Source of the DNA: Sphingomonas radiodurans
GTDB lineage: Bacteria > Pseudomonadota > Alphaproteobacteria > Sphingomonadales > Sphingomonadaceae
Assembly: GCF_020866845.1 (NCBI RefSeq)
Contig: NZ_CP086594.1
Location: forward strand, 2,046,001-2,110,000
Direction: 5' to 3'
Length of the DNA stretch: 64,000 nt
This document shows positions 44,434-52,716 of the stretch, piece after piece. Position 1 is the first letter of the stretch. Each line of letters begins with the position of its first letter. A model generated the notes under the pieces. That model was not told the DNA's origin and searched no databases. It saw only the letters and a list, made by a program, of their open reading frames with translations. Position numbers and translations under genes: made by a program.

Positions 44434-45921
44434 TCAGATCGGCGGCGTGCCCGCCAGATAGAGCTCGCTTGGCACGCTGGAAGGCACGGATGCCGCAGGC
44501 ACGGCGCGCGTTGCCGCAGCGCGGAGCCAATCGGGACCGTCAGGCCGGCTGCGCGTAGATCCGTCCGAGCGGGTCGCCACGCGGCCATAGACTGGCCGCT
44601 CGGAACTGCCGGGTGCCCCGCCGCCGAACATGTCGGCAATATTGCCGTAGGTCGCCGGATCGCGCCCGTCGAGGCTCAGCCGATCGTTGAGATAGCAGGC
44701 GGTGGTCCAGGCCGTCTTCGGATCGGGCGTCATCGCGATGATCCGCTTGCCCCAGTACATGCGCAGATTGTTGTGCATCCACCCGTCCGCGAGGAACTGG
44801 CGCTGACACGCGTTCCACGTCTCGTCGCGCGTCGTACCGCCCAGCATCGCAGTAAGCGACTCGATTTCTGGACGCGGGTCATCCGCGTGCGCGGCAAGCG
44901 AGTCGCGCGCCCAGCCGGATATTCGGTCGTAGCGTTCGGGGTGCGCGAGCGCCCGTGCACGATAATGGAACCACTCGCGCCAGCTGAGCAGCTCGTCGGC
45001 GAACTTCTCCTTATTCGCGGGCGCTGCCCTGGAGGTTTCGACAGCCGCCATGACCTCGCGCGGGCCGAGCACGCCGAAGTGCAGATACGGCGACAGCCCG
45101 CTTGCACCGTGTGATCGAGTGGCATCGTTGCGGACCGACGCATAACTCGGGAGCACCTCGGTCGCAGCCCTCCGCAATCGCGCCAGTGCCGGGTCGCGCC
45201 CCGCCGGGAACATCGCGCTCGGTGGGAGTGAGTGATCGATCGCAAGGCGTGCGACCAGCGCGTCCAACGCGGCGTCGGCCATATCGGTGAGGTGGTCGGG
45301 TTCGAAGGGCAGCGGCCCTGCGCAAGGCGCGACTTGGGGCAATTCCTCTGTGCTCCGCAACCACGCGTCGCGAATCGCCACGTGGCGCCGGCGGAACGCA
45401 GAGGTCGAGCCGACGCCATCACCGATCACCGCGGGCGGGACGACGCAGGCCGCGTTTACCGCGATGACCGGCATGCCGGCCTTGTCCGCGACGCGCTGCG
45501 CCTGCCAGCGCGCGACGAAGGTTGGCTGATCCTCGACCAGCACGGCCGCCGCATCGGCTGCAAGGCGATAGACGAGACCCTTCTCGCGCCTGTCGGCCCG
45601 ATCGACGTGGGACACGCATGCCAGCCCTCGCTCCGCGCAGTCGCGCGCCAAGTCACGACTTGCCCCGAGAATGAAGCGATGGAGGCGGTCGGAGGCGTAG
45701 GGATAATCCTCGCGCAGTCCATGGTATACAAGCACTGGCAGTCCGCGTGCATTGCCGAGCCGGATCGCCGCATCGATCACAGGATTGTCGTGTGCGCGTA
45801 GCGCCTGCTGCAGCCAACACAGCACGTAGCGCGCCCCGTCCGGCTCGGCGGCAGTGTTGAGCCGGCGCGCACGCGGTGCCTCCGCCCAAGATGCCAGCGC
45901 CGCTGGCAGTGTGTCGCTCAT
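44434..45921 (-). CDS. Class II deoxyribodipyrimidine photolyase
   Basis: A 495-residue flavoprotein. The N-terminal alpha/beta domain (about 20-190) has LPVLVYHGLREDYPYASDRL and the C-terminal FAD domain has SGLSPYLHFG, DELLSWREWFHYR, WNACQRQFLADGWMHNNLRM and YWGKRIIAMTPDPKTAW. These follow the class II pattern rather than class I/CPD I or cryptochrome-DASH. It repairs UV-induced cyclobutane dimers using light. Its ATG is 7 nt downstream of a DUF427 gene, which overlaps a DUF393 gene, so three genes are co-transcribed. The last 40 residues after MFGGGAPG are variable and of unclear role. Confidence 0.88.
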   Translation of the reverse strand: MSDTLPAALASWAEAPRARRLNTAAEPDGARYVLCWLQQALRAHDNPVIDAAIRLGNARGLPVLVYHGLREDYPYASDRLHRFILGASRDLARDCAERGLACVSHVDRADRREKGLVYRLAADAAAVLVEDQPTFVARWQAQRVADKAGMPVIAVNAACVVPPAVIGDGVGSTSAFRRRHVAIRDAWLRSTEELPQVAPCAGPLPFEPDHLTDMADAALDALVARLAIDHSLPPSAMFPAGRDPALARLRRAATEVLPSYASVRNDATRSHGASGLSPYLHFGVLGPREVMAAVETSRAAPANKEKFADELLSWREWFHYRARALAHPERYDRISGWARDSLAAHADDPRPEIESLTAMLGGTTRDETWNACQRQFLADGWMHNNLRMYWGKRIIAMTPDPKTAWTTACYLNDRLSLDGRDPATYGNIADMFGGGAPGSSERPVYGRVATRSDGSTRSRPDGPDWLRAAATRAVPAASVPSSVPSELYLAGTPPI

Positions 45922-45928
45922 CTTCGTC

Positions 45929-46423
45929 TCACCACCACCGCGATCCGGGCTCGCCCTTGAACGGTCCGGTCAGATCGGCCGTGATCCAGCCGCCGTAGAA
46001 ACCGCCCGCCTGCGGCGTCACCAGCGCGCCATCGACGGTGCAGCGATCAAGCGGGCCGGCATAGAAGGCCACGTGATCGCGCAGCGCGCGGAAGGCGGCT
46101 GTCGGATCGGGGTAGCTCCAGGCAATGTCCCGCAGCAATTCGTCGCCGATGACGAGATCATGATAGACCGCCTCGCCTTTCCATTCGCAAAATGATCGGC
46201 GAGACGAGGGTCGAAGTAGACCGGGTGCGATATCGGCTGGCGGCAGGTAATAGCTTGGCGGATGGCTGGTCTCGAGTGTCCGCACGGCAGTGCGCGTGTC
46301 AGCCACCACCAACTCGCGATGTTCGATCCGGATATGCCGCGATGTCCTTTCGGCAATCGCGGGGCGGGGGTAGTTCCAAACGCTTTCCTTGCCTGGCTCA
46401 GCGGGGGCTGGGGTCGGTCTCAC
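45929..46423 (-). CDS. DUF427 domain protein
   Basis: A 164-residue protein: SVWNYPRPAIAE, then AVRTLETSHPPSYYLP, SFCEWKGEAVYHDL and IAWSYPDPTAAFRALRDHVAFY are the DUF427 (NTP_transf_9-like) signature. The function of the family is unknown. The GTG start at 46423 overlaps the stop of the DUF393 gene by 4 nt (GTGA), and the photolyase ATG follows 7 nt after its stop. Confidence 0.85.
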   Translation of the reverse strand: MRPTPAPAEPGKESVWNYPRPAIAERTSRHIRIEHRELVVADTRTAVRTLETSHPPSYYLPPADIAPGLLRPSSRRSFCEWKGEAVYHDLVIGDELLRDIAWSYPDPTAAFRALRDHVAFYAGPLDRCTVDGALVTPQAGGFYGGWITADLTGPFKGEPGSRWW

Positions 46424-46809
46424 GCCGCGCTTCTCCGACGAAGGATTGCTTGAAGTCGCGGACGAACCTTGAGGAAACCGATGTAACCTCGTTCAAGCAA
46501 CCGCAGCACGAGCGGCTGGCGCGCCAGCAGCCCCAGCGGGCGGAGCAGCGGGATTGCTCGCCACATCGCCGCAAACGCCGCAGCGCCTGACAGCAGTCGT
46601 CCGTTTTCCATGGCATGAAAACGGCCGAGTAACTCGCCGCGATCGATCGGGCAGGCGCTGGCCGGGTTCGCCGCGTCGACGAACGTGATGGCGCCGCGTT
46701 TATCGAGCCGGCGCATCACCGCGATCTCGCGCGCGCACAACGGACAGCCTCCGTCGTGCCACACTATCACCCCGCCAGACCCTGGCACTTTCCCATGATT
46801 CACATTCAC
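46420..46809 (-). CDS. DUF393 (DCC family) thiol protein
   Basis: A small protein with HDGGCPLCAREIAVMRRLD, the Asp-x3-Cys-x2-Cys motif (C22 and C25 from GTG 46809) of thioredoxin-like DCC proteins, followed by a helical tail. Such proteins are putative thiol-disulfide oxidoreductases and are often found near photolyases or rhodopsin-like genes. The start is uncertain: GTG 46809 has GGAGG about 11 nt upstream, while an ATG at 46845 would add 12 residues that overlap that site. It heads the DUF393-DUF427-photolyase operon and is divergent from thrC. Confidence 0.8.
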   Translation of the reverse strand: MNVNHGKVPGSGGVIVWHDGGCPLCAREIAVMRRLDKRGAITFVDAANPASACPIDRGELLGRFHAMENGRLLSGAAAFAAMWRAIPLLRPLGLLARQPLVLRLLERGYIGFLKVRPRLQAILRRRSAA

Positions 46810-46942
46810 ACACCCATAATCCTCCGGATTCCTTCCACGATCCATGGTTAAATGCGCTAGGCATGTTCATGCGCGTCGAAACCAACGCAGATCGCCCGGC
46901 GCTGGTTGTTTCGTCCCGGTTAGCCGGCTAACCGGCGCGGTC

Positions 46943-48340
46943 ATGCGCTACATCAGCACTCGTGGAGCCGCCCCCACGCTCGACTTCCGCGGTGCGACGC
47001 TTGCCGGGCTCGCTTCGGATGGCGGGTTGTACGTACCCGAAACGTGGCCGGCGCTTTCGCGCGACGAGATCGCTGGCTTCGCTGGGCTGTCCTATGTCGA
47101 TACAGCGGTGGCAGTGATGGCGCCGTTCGTAGGCGACAGCCTCAGTCGCGATGAGCTGCGCGACTTGTGCGAGCAGGCCTATGGTCGTTTTTCGCACGCT
47201 GCCGTGACGCCGCTGAAGCAGCTCGATCATGATCAGTGGCTGCTCGAACTGTTCCACGGGCCGACGCTGGCGTTCAAGGACGTTGCGCTCCAGTTGCTCG
47301 GGCTGCTGTTCGAGCGATTTCTCGTCGGCGATACCGAGGGCCCGCTGACGATCGTCGGTGCCACCAGCGGCGATACCGGATCGGCGGCGATCGATGCGGT
47401 TGCTGGGCGCGCGGGGATCGATATCTTCATGCTCCATCCCGCCGGGCGGGTGAGCGACGTGCAGCGCCGCCAGATGACGACGATGCGCGCGCCGAACGTC
47501 CGCAACATCGCGATCCGCGGCGATTTCGACACCGCACAGGCGTTGGTGAAGGCGATGTTCAACGATGCCGCGTTCTCAGGGCGATTCCGGCTGAGCGCGG
47601 TCAATTCGATCAACTGGGCGCGGCTGATGGCGCAGGTGGTCTATTATTTCTACGCCGCGGTGCGGCTCGGCGCGCCCGATCGCCCGATCGCATTCAGCGT
47701 GCCGACGGGCAATTTCGGGGATGTCTTCGCTGGTTATGTCGCGGCGAAGATGGGGCTGCCGATTGCGAAGCTGGTGGTCGCGACCAACGTCAACGACATC
47801 CTCGCGCGGGCCTTGTCGTCCGGTGATTATTCCAGCCGCACGGTGATCCCAACCGCGACGCCATCGATGGATATCCAGGTCTCGTCGAATTTCGAACGGC
47901 TGCTGTTCGACCTTGGCGGGCGCGACGGAGTGGCGCTGGCAGCCCAGATGCAGGGCTTCGAGAGCTCCAAGGCGATGCGGCTGACCAACGCTCAGCATGA
48001 GGGCGCGGCGGGGCTGCTGACCAGCGCTACGATTGATGCAGATGGAATGGCGCTCGCGATGCGCTGGGCGCATGAAGCAGCGGACGAGGTGATCGATCCT
48101 CACACCGCAGTCGCGCTGGCAGCGGCGCGCCGACAGCCGTTTGGCGTGCCCATGGTGACGCTGGCGACAGCGCATCCTGCCAAGTTCCCCGATGCGGTGG
48201 AGCGCGCGACCGGGATCAGTCCTGTTTTGCCATCGCGTGTTGGCGACCTGTTCGAGCGCGAAGAAGCGTTTGACACGCTTGATGCTACGTTCGGCGCTGT
48301 GACGTCCTATATCGCGGAACGCGCTACAGCGCGTTCCTAG
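46943..48340 (+). CDS. thrC: Threonine synthase
   Basis: A 465-residue PLP enzyme. MRYISTRGAAPTLDFRGATL is the typical ThrC N-terminus, HGPTLAFKDVALQLLG carries the PLP-binding Lys112, and TIVGATSGDTGSAAIDAVAG is the phosphate-binding loop. It converts O-phosphohomoserine to threonine. ATG 46943 was chosen; the open frame back to 46844 is not ThrC-like. It is followed by prfC after 75 nt, then two small-gap genes, all on the plus strand. Confidence 0.92.
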   Translation: MRYISTRGAAPTLDFRGATLAGLASDGGLYVPETWPALSRDEIAGFAGLSYVDTAVAVMAPFVGDSLSRDELRDLCEQAYGRFSHAAVTPLKQLDHDQWLLELFHGPTLAFKDVALQLLGLLFERFLVGDTEGPLTIVGATSGDTGSAAIDAVAGRAGIDIFMLHPAGRVSDVQRRQMTTMRAPNVRNIAIRGDFDTAQALVKAMFNDAAFSGRFRLSAVNSINWARLMAQVVYYFYAAVRLGAPDRPIAFSVPTGNFGDVFAGYVAAKMGLPIAKLVVATNVNDILARALSSGDYSSRTVIPTATPSMDIQVSSNFERLLFDLGGRDGVALAAQMQGFESSKAMRLTNAQHEGAAGLLTSATIDADGMALAMRWAHEAADEVIDPHTAVALAAARRQPFGVPMVTLATAHPAKFPDAVERATGISPVLPSRVGDLFEREEAFDTLDATFGAVTSYIAERATARS

Positions 48341-48415
48341 CGCCGCGCTCCGTTTGCCCGGATCACGATCAGGATCGGAGCTGCCGATCCTGCACTTTCA
48401 TACTCGAGAAGACCG

Positions 48416-49942
48416 ATGCCTTTCCCCCGCCGCACCTTCGCGATCATCTCGCACCCCGACGCCGGCAAGACGACGCTGACCGAAAAGCTGCTGTACGTTG
48501 GCGGCGCGATCCATCTTGCCGGCCAGGTTAAGGCGCGCGGGCAGACGCGGCGGGCGCGATCAGACTGGATGAAGATCGAGCAGCAACGCGGAATCTCGGT
48601 CACGTCGTCGGTGATGACGTTCGAGAAGGGGGGGGTTACCTTCAACCTGCTCGACACGCCGGGGCACGAGGATTTCAGCGAAGATACCTACCGGACGCTG
48701 ACCGCGGTCGATTCTGCGGTGATGGTGATCGATGCGGCGCGCGGGATCGAGGCGCAGACGCGCAAGCTGTTCGAAGTGTGCCGGCTGCGTTCGGTGCCGA
48801 TCATCACCTTCGTCAACAAGGTCGACCGCGAGGGGCGTAGCGCGTTCGATTTGCTCGACGAAATCGCCGACGTGCTGGCGCTCGACGTGTGTCCGATGAG
48901 CTGGCCCGTCGGCATGGGCGGCACGTTTGAGGGTGTGCTCGACTTGACGACCAACAAAATCAGCCGTCCCGATGGTGACAGTCGCACCTTTCAAGGCCGG
49001 ATCGAGGACGCAGCGGACATTCCCGCCGTCGTGGCGGAGGAGATCGAACTCGCGCGTGGCGGTTATTCCTCGTTTGATGGCGAGGCGTATCGCGCGGGCG
49101 ATCTGACGCCGGTGTATTTCGGATCGGCGCTCAAGGACTTCGGCCCTGCCGAGCTGATCGCGGCACTCGCCGACTATGCCCCGCCGCCGCGCGCGCAGCC
49201 AGCCGAGCCGGCGCCGGTGCAGCCCGACGAAAAGGACGTCACTGGCTTCGTCTTCAAGGTGCAGGCGAACATGGACCCGATGCACCGCGATCGCATCGCG
49301 TTCATGCGATTGTGCTCGGGGACATTCAAACGCGGCATGAAGCTGACGCCGACGGGCCACGGCAAGCCGATCGCGGTCCACTCGCCGATCCTGTTCTTCG
49401 CGCAGGATCGCGAGCTCGCCGACGAGGCTTTCCCGGGCGATATCATCGGCATACCCAATCATGGCACCCTGCGAGTGGGCGATACGCTGAGCGAGCGGCC
49501 GGGGGTGCGGATCACCGGGCTGCCGAACTTCGCGCCTGAAATCCTGCGCCGCGTGATCCTGACCGACCCGACCAAAACCAAGCAGTTGCGCAAGGCGCTA
49601 GACGATCTTTCCGAGGAAGGCGTGATCCAGGTATTCTATCCGGAGATCGGATCGAACTGGATCATCGGCGTGGTGGGACAGCTGCAGCTGGATGTGCTGC
49701 TGTCGCGGCTGGATGCGGAGTATAAGGTCGGCGCCAAGCTCGAGCCGGCGCCGTTCGATACGGCGCGATGGGTTTCGGCGGAGGAGCCGGCGGCGCTGAA
49801 GGATTTCATGGATCTCAACCGCGGCGCGATGGCCAAGGATCGCGATGGAAATCCGGTGTTCCTTGCCAAGAGCGCGTGGGAAGTGGGTTATATTGCAGAG
49901 CGTTACGCGACGGTGCGGTTCGCGGCGACGCGGGAGCGGTGA
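48416..49942 (+). CDS. prfC: Peptide chain release factor 3
   Basis: A 508-residue translational GTPase. G1 is SHPDAGKTTLTEKLL, G2/switch region GISVTSSVM, G3 DTPGHEDFSEDTYR and G4 NKVDRE, as in RF3 rather than EF-G. The C-terminal region AKLEPAPFDTARWV is also typical. RF3 removes RF1/RF2 from the ribosome after termination. It is slightly shorter than the E. coli protein (about 529). A small gene starts 5 nt after its stop. Confidence 0.92.
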   Translation: MPFPRRTFAIISHPDAGKTTLTEKLLYVGGAIHLAGQVKARGQTRRARSDWMKIEQQRGISVTSSVMTFEKGGVTFNLLDTPGHEDFSEDTYRTLTAVDSAVMVIDAARGIEAQTRKLFEVCRLRSVPIITFVNKVDREGRSAFDLLDEIADVLALDVCPMSWPVGMGGTFEGVLDLTTNKISRPDGDSRTFQGRIEDAADIPAVVAEEIELARGGYSSFDGEAYRAGDLTPVYFGSALKDFGPAELIAALADYAPPPRAQPAEPAPVQPDEKDVTGFVFKVQANMDPMHRDRIAFMRLCSGTFKRGMKLTPTGHGKPIAVHSPILFFAQDRELADEAFPGDIIGIPNHGTLRVGDTLSERPGVRITGLPNFAPEILRRVILTDPTKTKQLRKALDDLSEEGVIQVFYPEIGSNWIIGVVGQLQLDVLLSRLDAEYKVGAKLEPAPFDTARWVSAEEPAALKDFMDLNRGAMAKDRDGNPVFLAKSAWEVGYIAERYATVRFAATRER

Positions 49943-49947
49943 GGGTG

Positions 49948-50127
49948 ATGGCCGAGCGATTTGAACGACATCGCCAGCCGTGGCGGCAGGATGAGATCCA
50001 GAAGCTGCACACGCTCGCCAAGAAGGGCATGGCGCTCAAGGCGATCGCCAAGGCGCTGACACGAAGCGAGGAATCGGTGAAGGATCAGGCCAAGCTCGAC
50101 GGGCTGTCGATCGCCAAGCTCCGCTAA
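49948..50127 (+). CDS. Small SANT/Myb-like protein
   Basis: A 59-residue protein: PWRQDEIQKLHTLAKKGMAL and KAIAKALTRSEESVKDQAKL form a three-helix pattern like the small SANT/Myb-like proteins of alphaproteobacteria, which may bind DNA. The ATG at 49948 follows TGAGGG, and an in-frame GTG lies directly before it. It sits 5 nt after prfC and 6 nt before the next gene, inside an apparent operon. Confidence 0.7.
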   Translation: MAERFERHRQPWRQDEIQKLHTLAKKGMALKAIAKALTRSEESVKDQAKLDGLSIAKLR

Positions 50128-50133
50128 ACAACT

Positions 50134-51309
50134 GTGATACCAGAGCATTACGACGTCATCGTGCTGGGCGCCGGCGCGGCCGGATTGATGTGCGCCGCAA
50201 CTGCCGGACAGCAGGGCAAGCGCGTGCTGGTGATCGATCATGCTGAAAAGGCAGGAAAAAAGATCCTGATCTCGGGCGGCGGCCGGTGCAATTTCACCAA
50301 CACGGGGACGACGCACGAGCGGTTTATCTCCGCCAACCCGCACTTCGCGCGATCGGCGCTCGCCCGTTACACGCCTGCGGATTTCATCGCCCTTGTCGAT
50401 CGTTACGGGATCGCCTGGCACGAAAAGACGCTCGGGCAATTGTTCTGCGACGGATCGGCGCGGCAGATAGTGGCAATGCTGCTCGAAGAGGGTGAAAAAT
50501 GGGGTGTTAAACAAGCAATCGACACTCGGATTGCGGAGATTCAGCACGCTGACGGTGAATTTCGGGTCACGTGTTCGACAAAGGTTGCGCAGGCCCGCGC
50601 GCTGGTGATCGCGACGGGCGGACCATCGATCCCGAAGATGGGCGCGACCGGCTTCGCCTATGATCTGGCGCGGCAGTTCGGATTGAAGGTGGTCGAGCCG
50701 CGGCCGGCATTGGTGCCGCTGACGCTGGGTGGCGACGATCCGTTCCGTGCGCTGGCGGGCGTCGCAACCGAGGTGATCGCGCGCGCGGGGAAGGCGGCCT
50801 TTCGCGAGGCGATGCTGTTCACGCATCGCGGGCTTTCGGGGCCGGCGGTGCTTCAGGTGTCGTCGTACTGGCGGCACGGCGAGCCGATCGCGGTCGACCT
50901 GCTGCCCGATCGCACCGAGGGCTGGCTGCGCGACGCGAAACGCACGACGCCGCGCGCGCAGGTGGGCAAGCTGCTGGCCGGGGCGATGCCGCAGCGGCTG
51001 GCGGAGGCGCTGGTGGGCGCGCTGGGCATCTCGGGCGAACTGGCCAATGTGGCGGATGCGAAGCTCGCGGCGGCGGAGCGGGCGCTGGCGGCGTGGCGGT
51101 TCGCGCCCAATGGCAGCGAGGGGTTCGCCAAGGCCGAGGTGACCGTCGGCGGCGTATCGACCGCGGAGCTTTCGTCCCAGACGATGGAGGCGAAGCGGGT
51201 GCCGGGGCTGTATGTGATCGGCGAGGCGGTGGATGTTACCGGGTGGCTTGGGGGATATAACTTCCAGTGGGCCTGGGCGAGTGGCTGGGCGGCCGGGATG
51301 GCGGTTTGA
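50134..51309 (+). CDS. HI0933/YhiN-type NAD(P)/FAD-dependent oxidoreductase
   Basis: A 391-residue flavoprotein: YDVIVLGAGAAGLMCA (FAD motif), KAGKKILISGGGRCNFTN, KTLGQLFCDGSARQIV, RALVIATGGPSIPKMGATG and, near the end, LYVIGEAVDVTGWLGGYNFQ. These are the signatures of the aminoacetone-oxidase/HI0933 family; the physiological role is unclear. The start is GTG 50134, 6 nt after the small gene, and it ends the thrC-prfC cluster. Confidence 0.88.
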   Translation: MIPEHYDVIVLGAGAAGLMCAATAGQQGKRVLVIDHAEKAGKKILISGGGRCNFTNTGTTHERFISANPHFARSALARYTPADFIALVDRYGIAWHEKTLGQLFCDGSARQIVAMLLEEGEKWGVKQAIDTRIAEIQHADGEFRVTCSTKVAQARALVIATGGPSIPKMGATGFAYDLARQFGLKVVEPRPALVPLTLGGDDPFRALAGVATEVIARAGKAAFREAMLFTHRGLSGPAVLQVSSYWRHGEPIAVDLLPDRTEGWLRDAKRTTPRAQVGKLLAGAMPQRLAEALVGALGISGELANVADAKLAAAERALAAWRFAPNGSEGFAKAEVTVGGVSTAELSSQTMEAKRVPGLYVIGEAVDVTGWLGGYNFQWAWASGWAAGMAV

Positions 51310-51361
51310 AGCCCACCTGTCAGGGAGGCGCTGCTTCCACTGAACTGCCGATCGACGGGCT

Positions 51362-51394
51362 CTAAAAAGTGGAGGCGACCGAAGCCGCCTCCCG
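51362..51394 (-). terminator. Rho-independent terminator on minus strand
   Basis: A 7-bp GC-rich stem (51371-51377 with 51386-51392) followed, read on the minus strand, by ACTTTTT (A-run 51364-51368 on plus). It is the second of two hairpins after the 25-residue frame at 51441-51518, and its tail may also act on transcripts of the plus-strand flavoprotein. Confidence 0.7.
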
Positions 51395-51404
51395 AAGTTG
51401 CTGA

Positions 51405-51425
51405 TGGAAAGGGGCCGGAAGCCCC
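51405..51425 (-). terminator. Short hairpin after small frame
   Basis: GGGGC and GCCCC (51411-51415, 51421-51425) flank a 5-nt loop, with TTTCC after it on the minus strand. It lies 15 nt after the stop of the small Arg-rich frame. Confidence 0.5.
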
Positions 51426-51440
51426 GACTAAGCCGCTAGA

Positions 51441-51518
51441 TTAGCGGCGGCGCATGTGGGGCCGCACACGCTCAACACGACGGTGCCGAATGCGCAGATA
51501 CCCCGAGACATAAACCAT
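51441..51518 (-). CDS. Arg-rich 25-residue micropeptide
   Basis: ATG 51518 to TAA 51441 encodes 25 residues that start MVYVSGYLRIRHRR and end RRR; ten of the 25 residues are Arg. An AAGAGA sequence lies about ten bases upstream of the ATG, and two hairpin terminators follow on the same strand. The isolated position, ribosome-binding site and terminators suggest a real short gene. I have an unverified impression that similar tiny proteins occur in sphingomonads. Function unknown; a basic nucleic-acid- or membrane-binding peptide is conceivable. Confidence 0.45.
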   Translation of the reverse strand: MVYVSGYLRIRHRRVERVRPHMRRR

Positions 51519-51617
51519 AGCGGCTTTTCTCTTGATATTGGACGCTAGCCGTGCGATTCCGATGCTTGTCACAGCGGTGGAATTGGGCACGACTAGCGCC
51601 CGATTGAAGCTACGGAG

Positions 51618-51643
51618 GGCCGGCCTTTTGGTCGGCCTTTTCC
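51618..51643 (+). terminator. Rho-independent terminator on plus strand
   Basis: GGCCGGCC (51618-51625), loop TTTT, GGTCGGCC (51630-51637) with one G-U pair, then TTTTCC. It has no annotated gene upstream within 300 nt on its strand, so it may end read-through from 51309 or an unknown small RNA transcribed around 51545-51640. Confidence 0.65.
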
Positions 51644-51788
51644 GTCTTGCGGGCTAACGATTTCCGCGACTGCGTTTCCCTATCACATCGGCGCCTCCTT
51701 TAACTTGCGGGTACATCGCCCGCTTGCGAGTCGGAATCCTGCTCTCGCAGATTCGTCGGTAGGTCCGTTGCAAGATTTTGGCAACTGT

Positions 51789-51832
51789 GTATCTGTATGG
51801 CGGAACAGAAAAGATACGTGTTCTGTATCTGT
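51789..51832 (+). promoter_or_regulatory. Repeats upstream of HARE-HTH-like gene
   Basis: GTATCTGT occurs twice (51789-51796 and 51825-51832), and AGATAC (51812-51817) forms an inverted pair with GTATCT (51825-51830). They end 17 nt before the ATG at 51850 and could be operator half-sites for autoregulation by the encoded protein. No clear -35/-10 pair was identified. Confidence 0.3.
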
Positions 51833-51849
51833 TCTATACGGAGGCGAGC

Positions 51850-52392
51850 ATGGATACCGCACTTAAAAATGCTCTGGCGCGTTTGAACGAAGAGGCTCGC
51901 CGCCTGACCACGATCGACGAAGATATCGCCTCGCTGCAGACTGCGCGCCTGCGGGTTGTAGCTGAATTAGAGCGTCTGAACCAATTCGTGAACCTTTGGT
52001 ACGAAATGGCGGGGGAGAAGAGGCCGGTAGAGCCGAAACCTGAGCCAGGCGATACGCCTCCGTCTACGCGCCGGAAAAATCCGGATCGAGAGATCGTCGT
52101 AGGCGCAGCGCTGGACTTTATACGGGAGGCCGGCAAGCCCCTCAACCGGCGAGAGATCGCTGATAGGCTCCCCGAGCGGGGGCTGACTCTACAGGGGAAG
52201 GATCCCGACATGATCCTCAGCACGATGTTGTGGCGCTCTAAAGACCGCGTCGTGCGACTTTCTGGTCACGGCTACTGGCCAGCCGATGAGGACTATCTGC
52301 CGGCAGACTACATTCAATTCGGTGGGGTGGTGCTGGGTGGAGACGTCGCCGCGGGGCCGGAAGGTGGCGTTGAAGCGGACGATGCCGACTAA
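51850..52392 (+). CDS. Coiled-coil protein with HARE-HTH-like winged helix
   Basis: A 180-residue protein. Residues 1-50 form a coiled coil (ALARLNEEARRLTTIDEDIA), 51-78 are a Pro-rich linker, and 80-145 match the HARE-HTH pattern: ALDFIREAGKPLNRREIADR, then GKDPDMILSTMLWRSKDRVV and a closing SGHGYWPA. HARE-HTH domains occur with restriction-modification enzymes and in RNA polymerase delta, and are thought to read DNA. The tail after 150 is acidic. GGAGG lies 6 nt before ATG 51850. It converges on an unrecognised gene 15 nt away. The domain call is by eye. Confidence 0.65.
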   Translation: MDTALKNALARLNEEARRLTTIDEDIASLQTARLRVVAELERLNQFVNLWYEMAGEKRPVEPKPEPGDTPPSTRRKNPDREIVVGAALDFIREAGKPLNRREIADRLPERGLTLQGKDPDMILSTMLWRSKDRVVRLSGHGYWPADEDYLPADYIQFGGVVLGGDVAAGPEGGVEADDAD

Positions 52393-52407
52393 CACGACAC
52401 TCGCCAT

Positions 52408-52716
52408 TCACGCGGGCTGCAAGTGGCCTTGCCGGCGAGGTCCAAAGAACCTCCGTTCAAGTCGTGCGCGGCGCTTTTCTCCAAGCTTAACTGCGCGCTC
52501 AAACCCTTCACTATAAATCTCTAGCAGCCGATGCGCAGACTCGAACGATGCGACTTTCGCAAGCACGTCAATACCAAGGGGGCTACATTCGTAGAGGAAA
52601 TAACCGTCGTCGCCGAGGTGGTTTGCTTCGCTTTCGCTGACAACGCTCTTCGACAAAGAGGAAATGTAAAGGTAACGCTCACCGTCAATTCGACGATATG
52701 CTAGGAAGTCGTCCAT
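52408..52716 (-). CDS. Hypothetical protein, divergent partner
   Basis: A 102-residue protein without a recognised family. It has mixed alpha/beta character with aromatic-rich segments (MDDFLAYRRIDGERYLYISS and DDGYFLYECSPLGIDVLAKV) and a basic C-terminal helix (KLGEKRRARLERRFFG). No signal or membrane segment. Its ATG (52716-52714) overlaps the ATG of the opposite-strand gene (52715-52717) within one CCATGG, so the two transcripts must have promoters inside each other's coding region. Codon use is less GC-biased than in neighbouring housekeeping genes. Confidence 0.6.
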   Translation of the reverse strand: MDDFLAYRRIDGERYLYISSLSKSVVSESEANHLGDDGYFLYECSPLGIDVLAKVASFESAHRLLEIYSEGFERAVKLGEKRRARLERRFFGPRRQGHLQPA

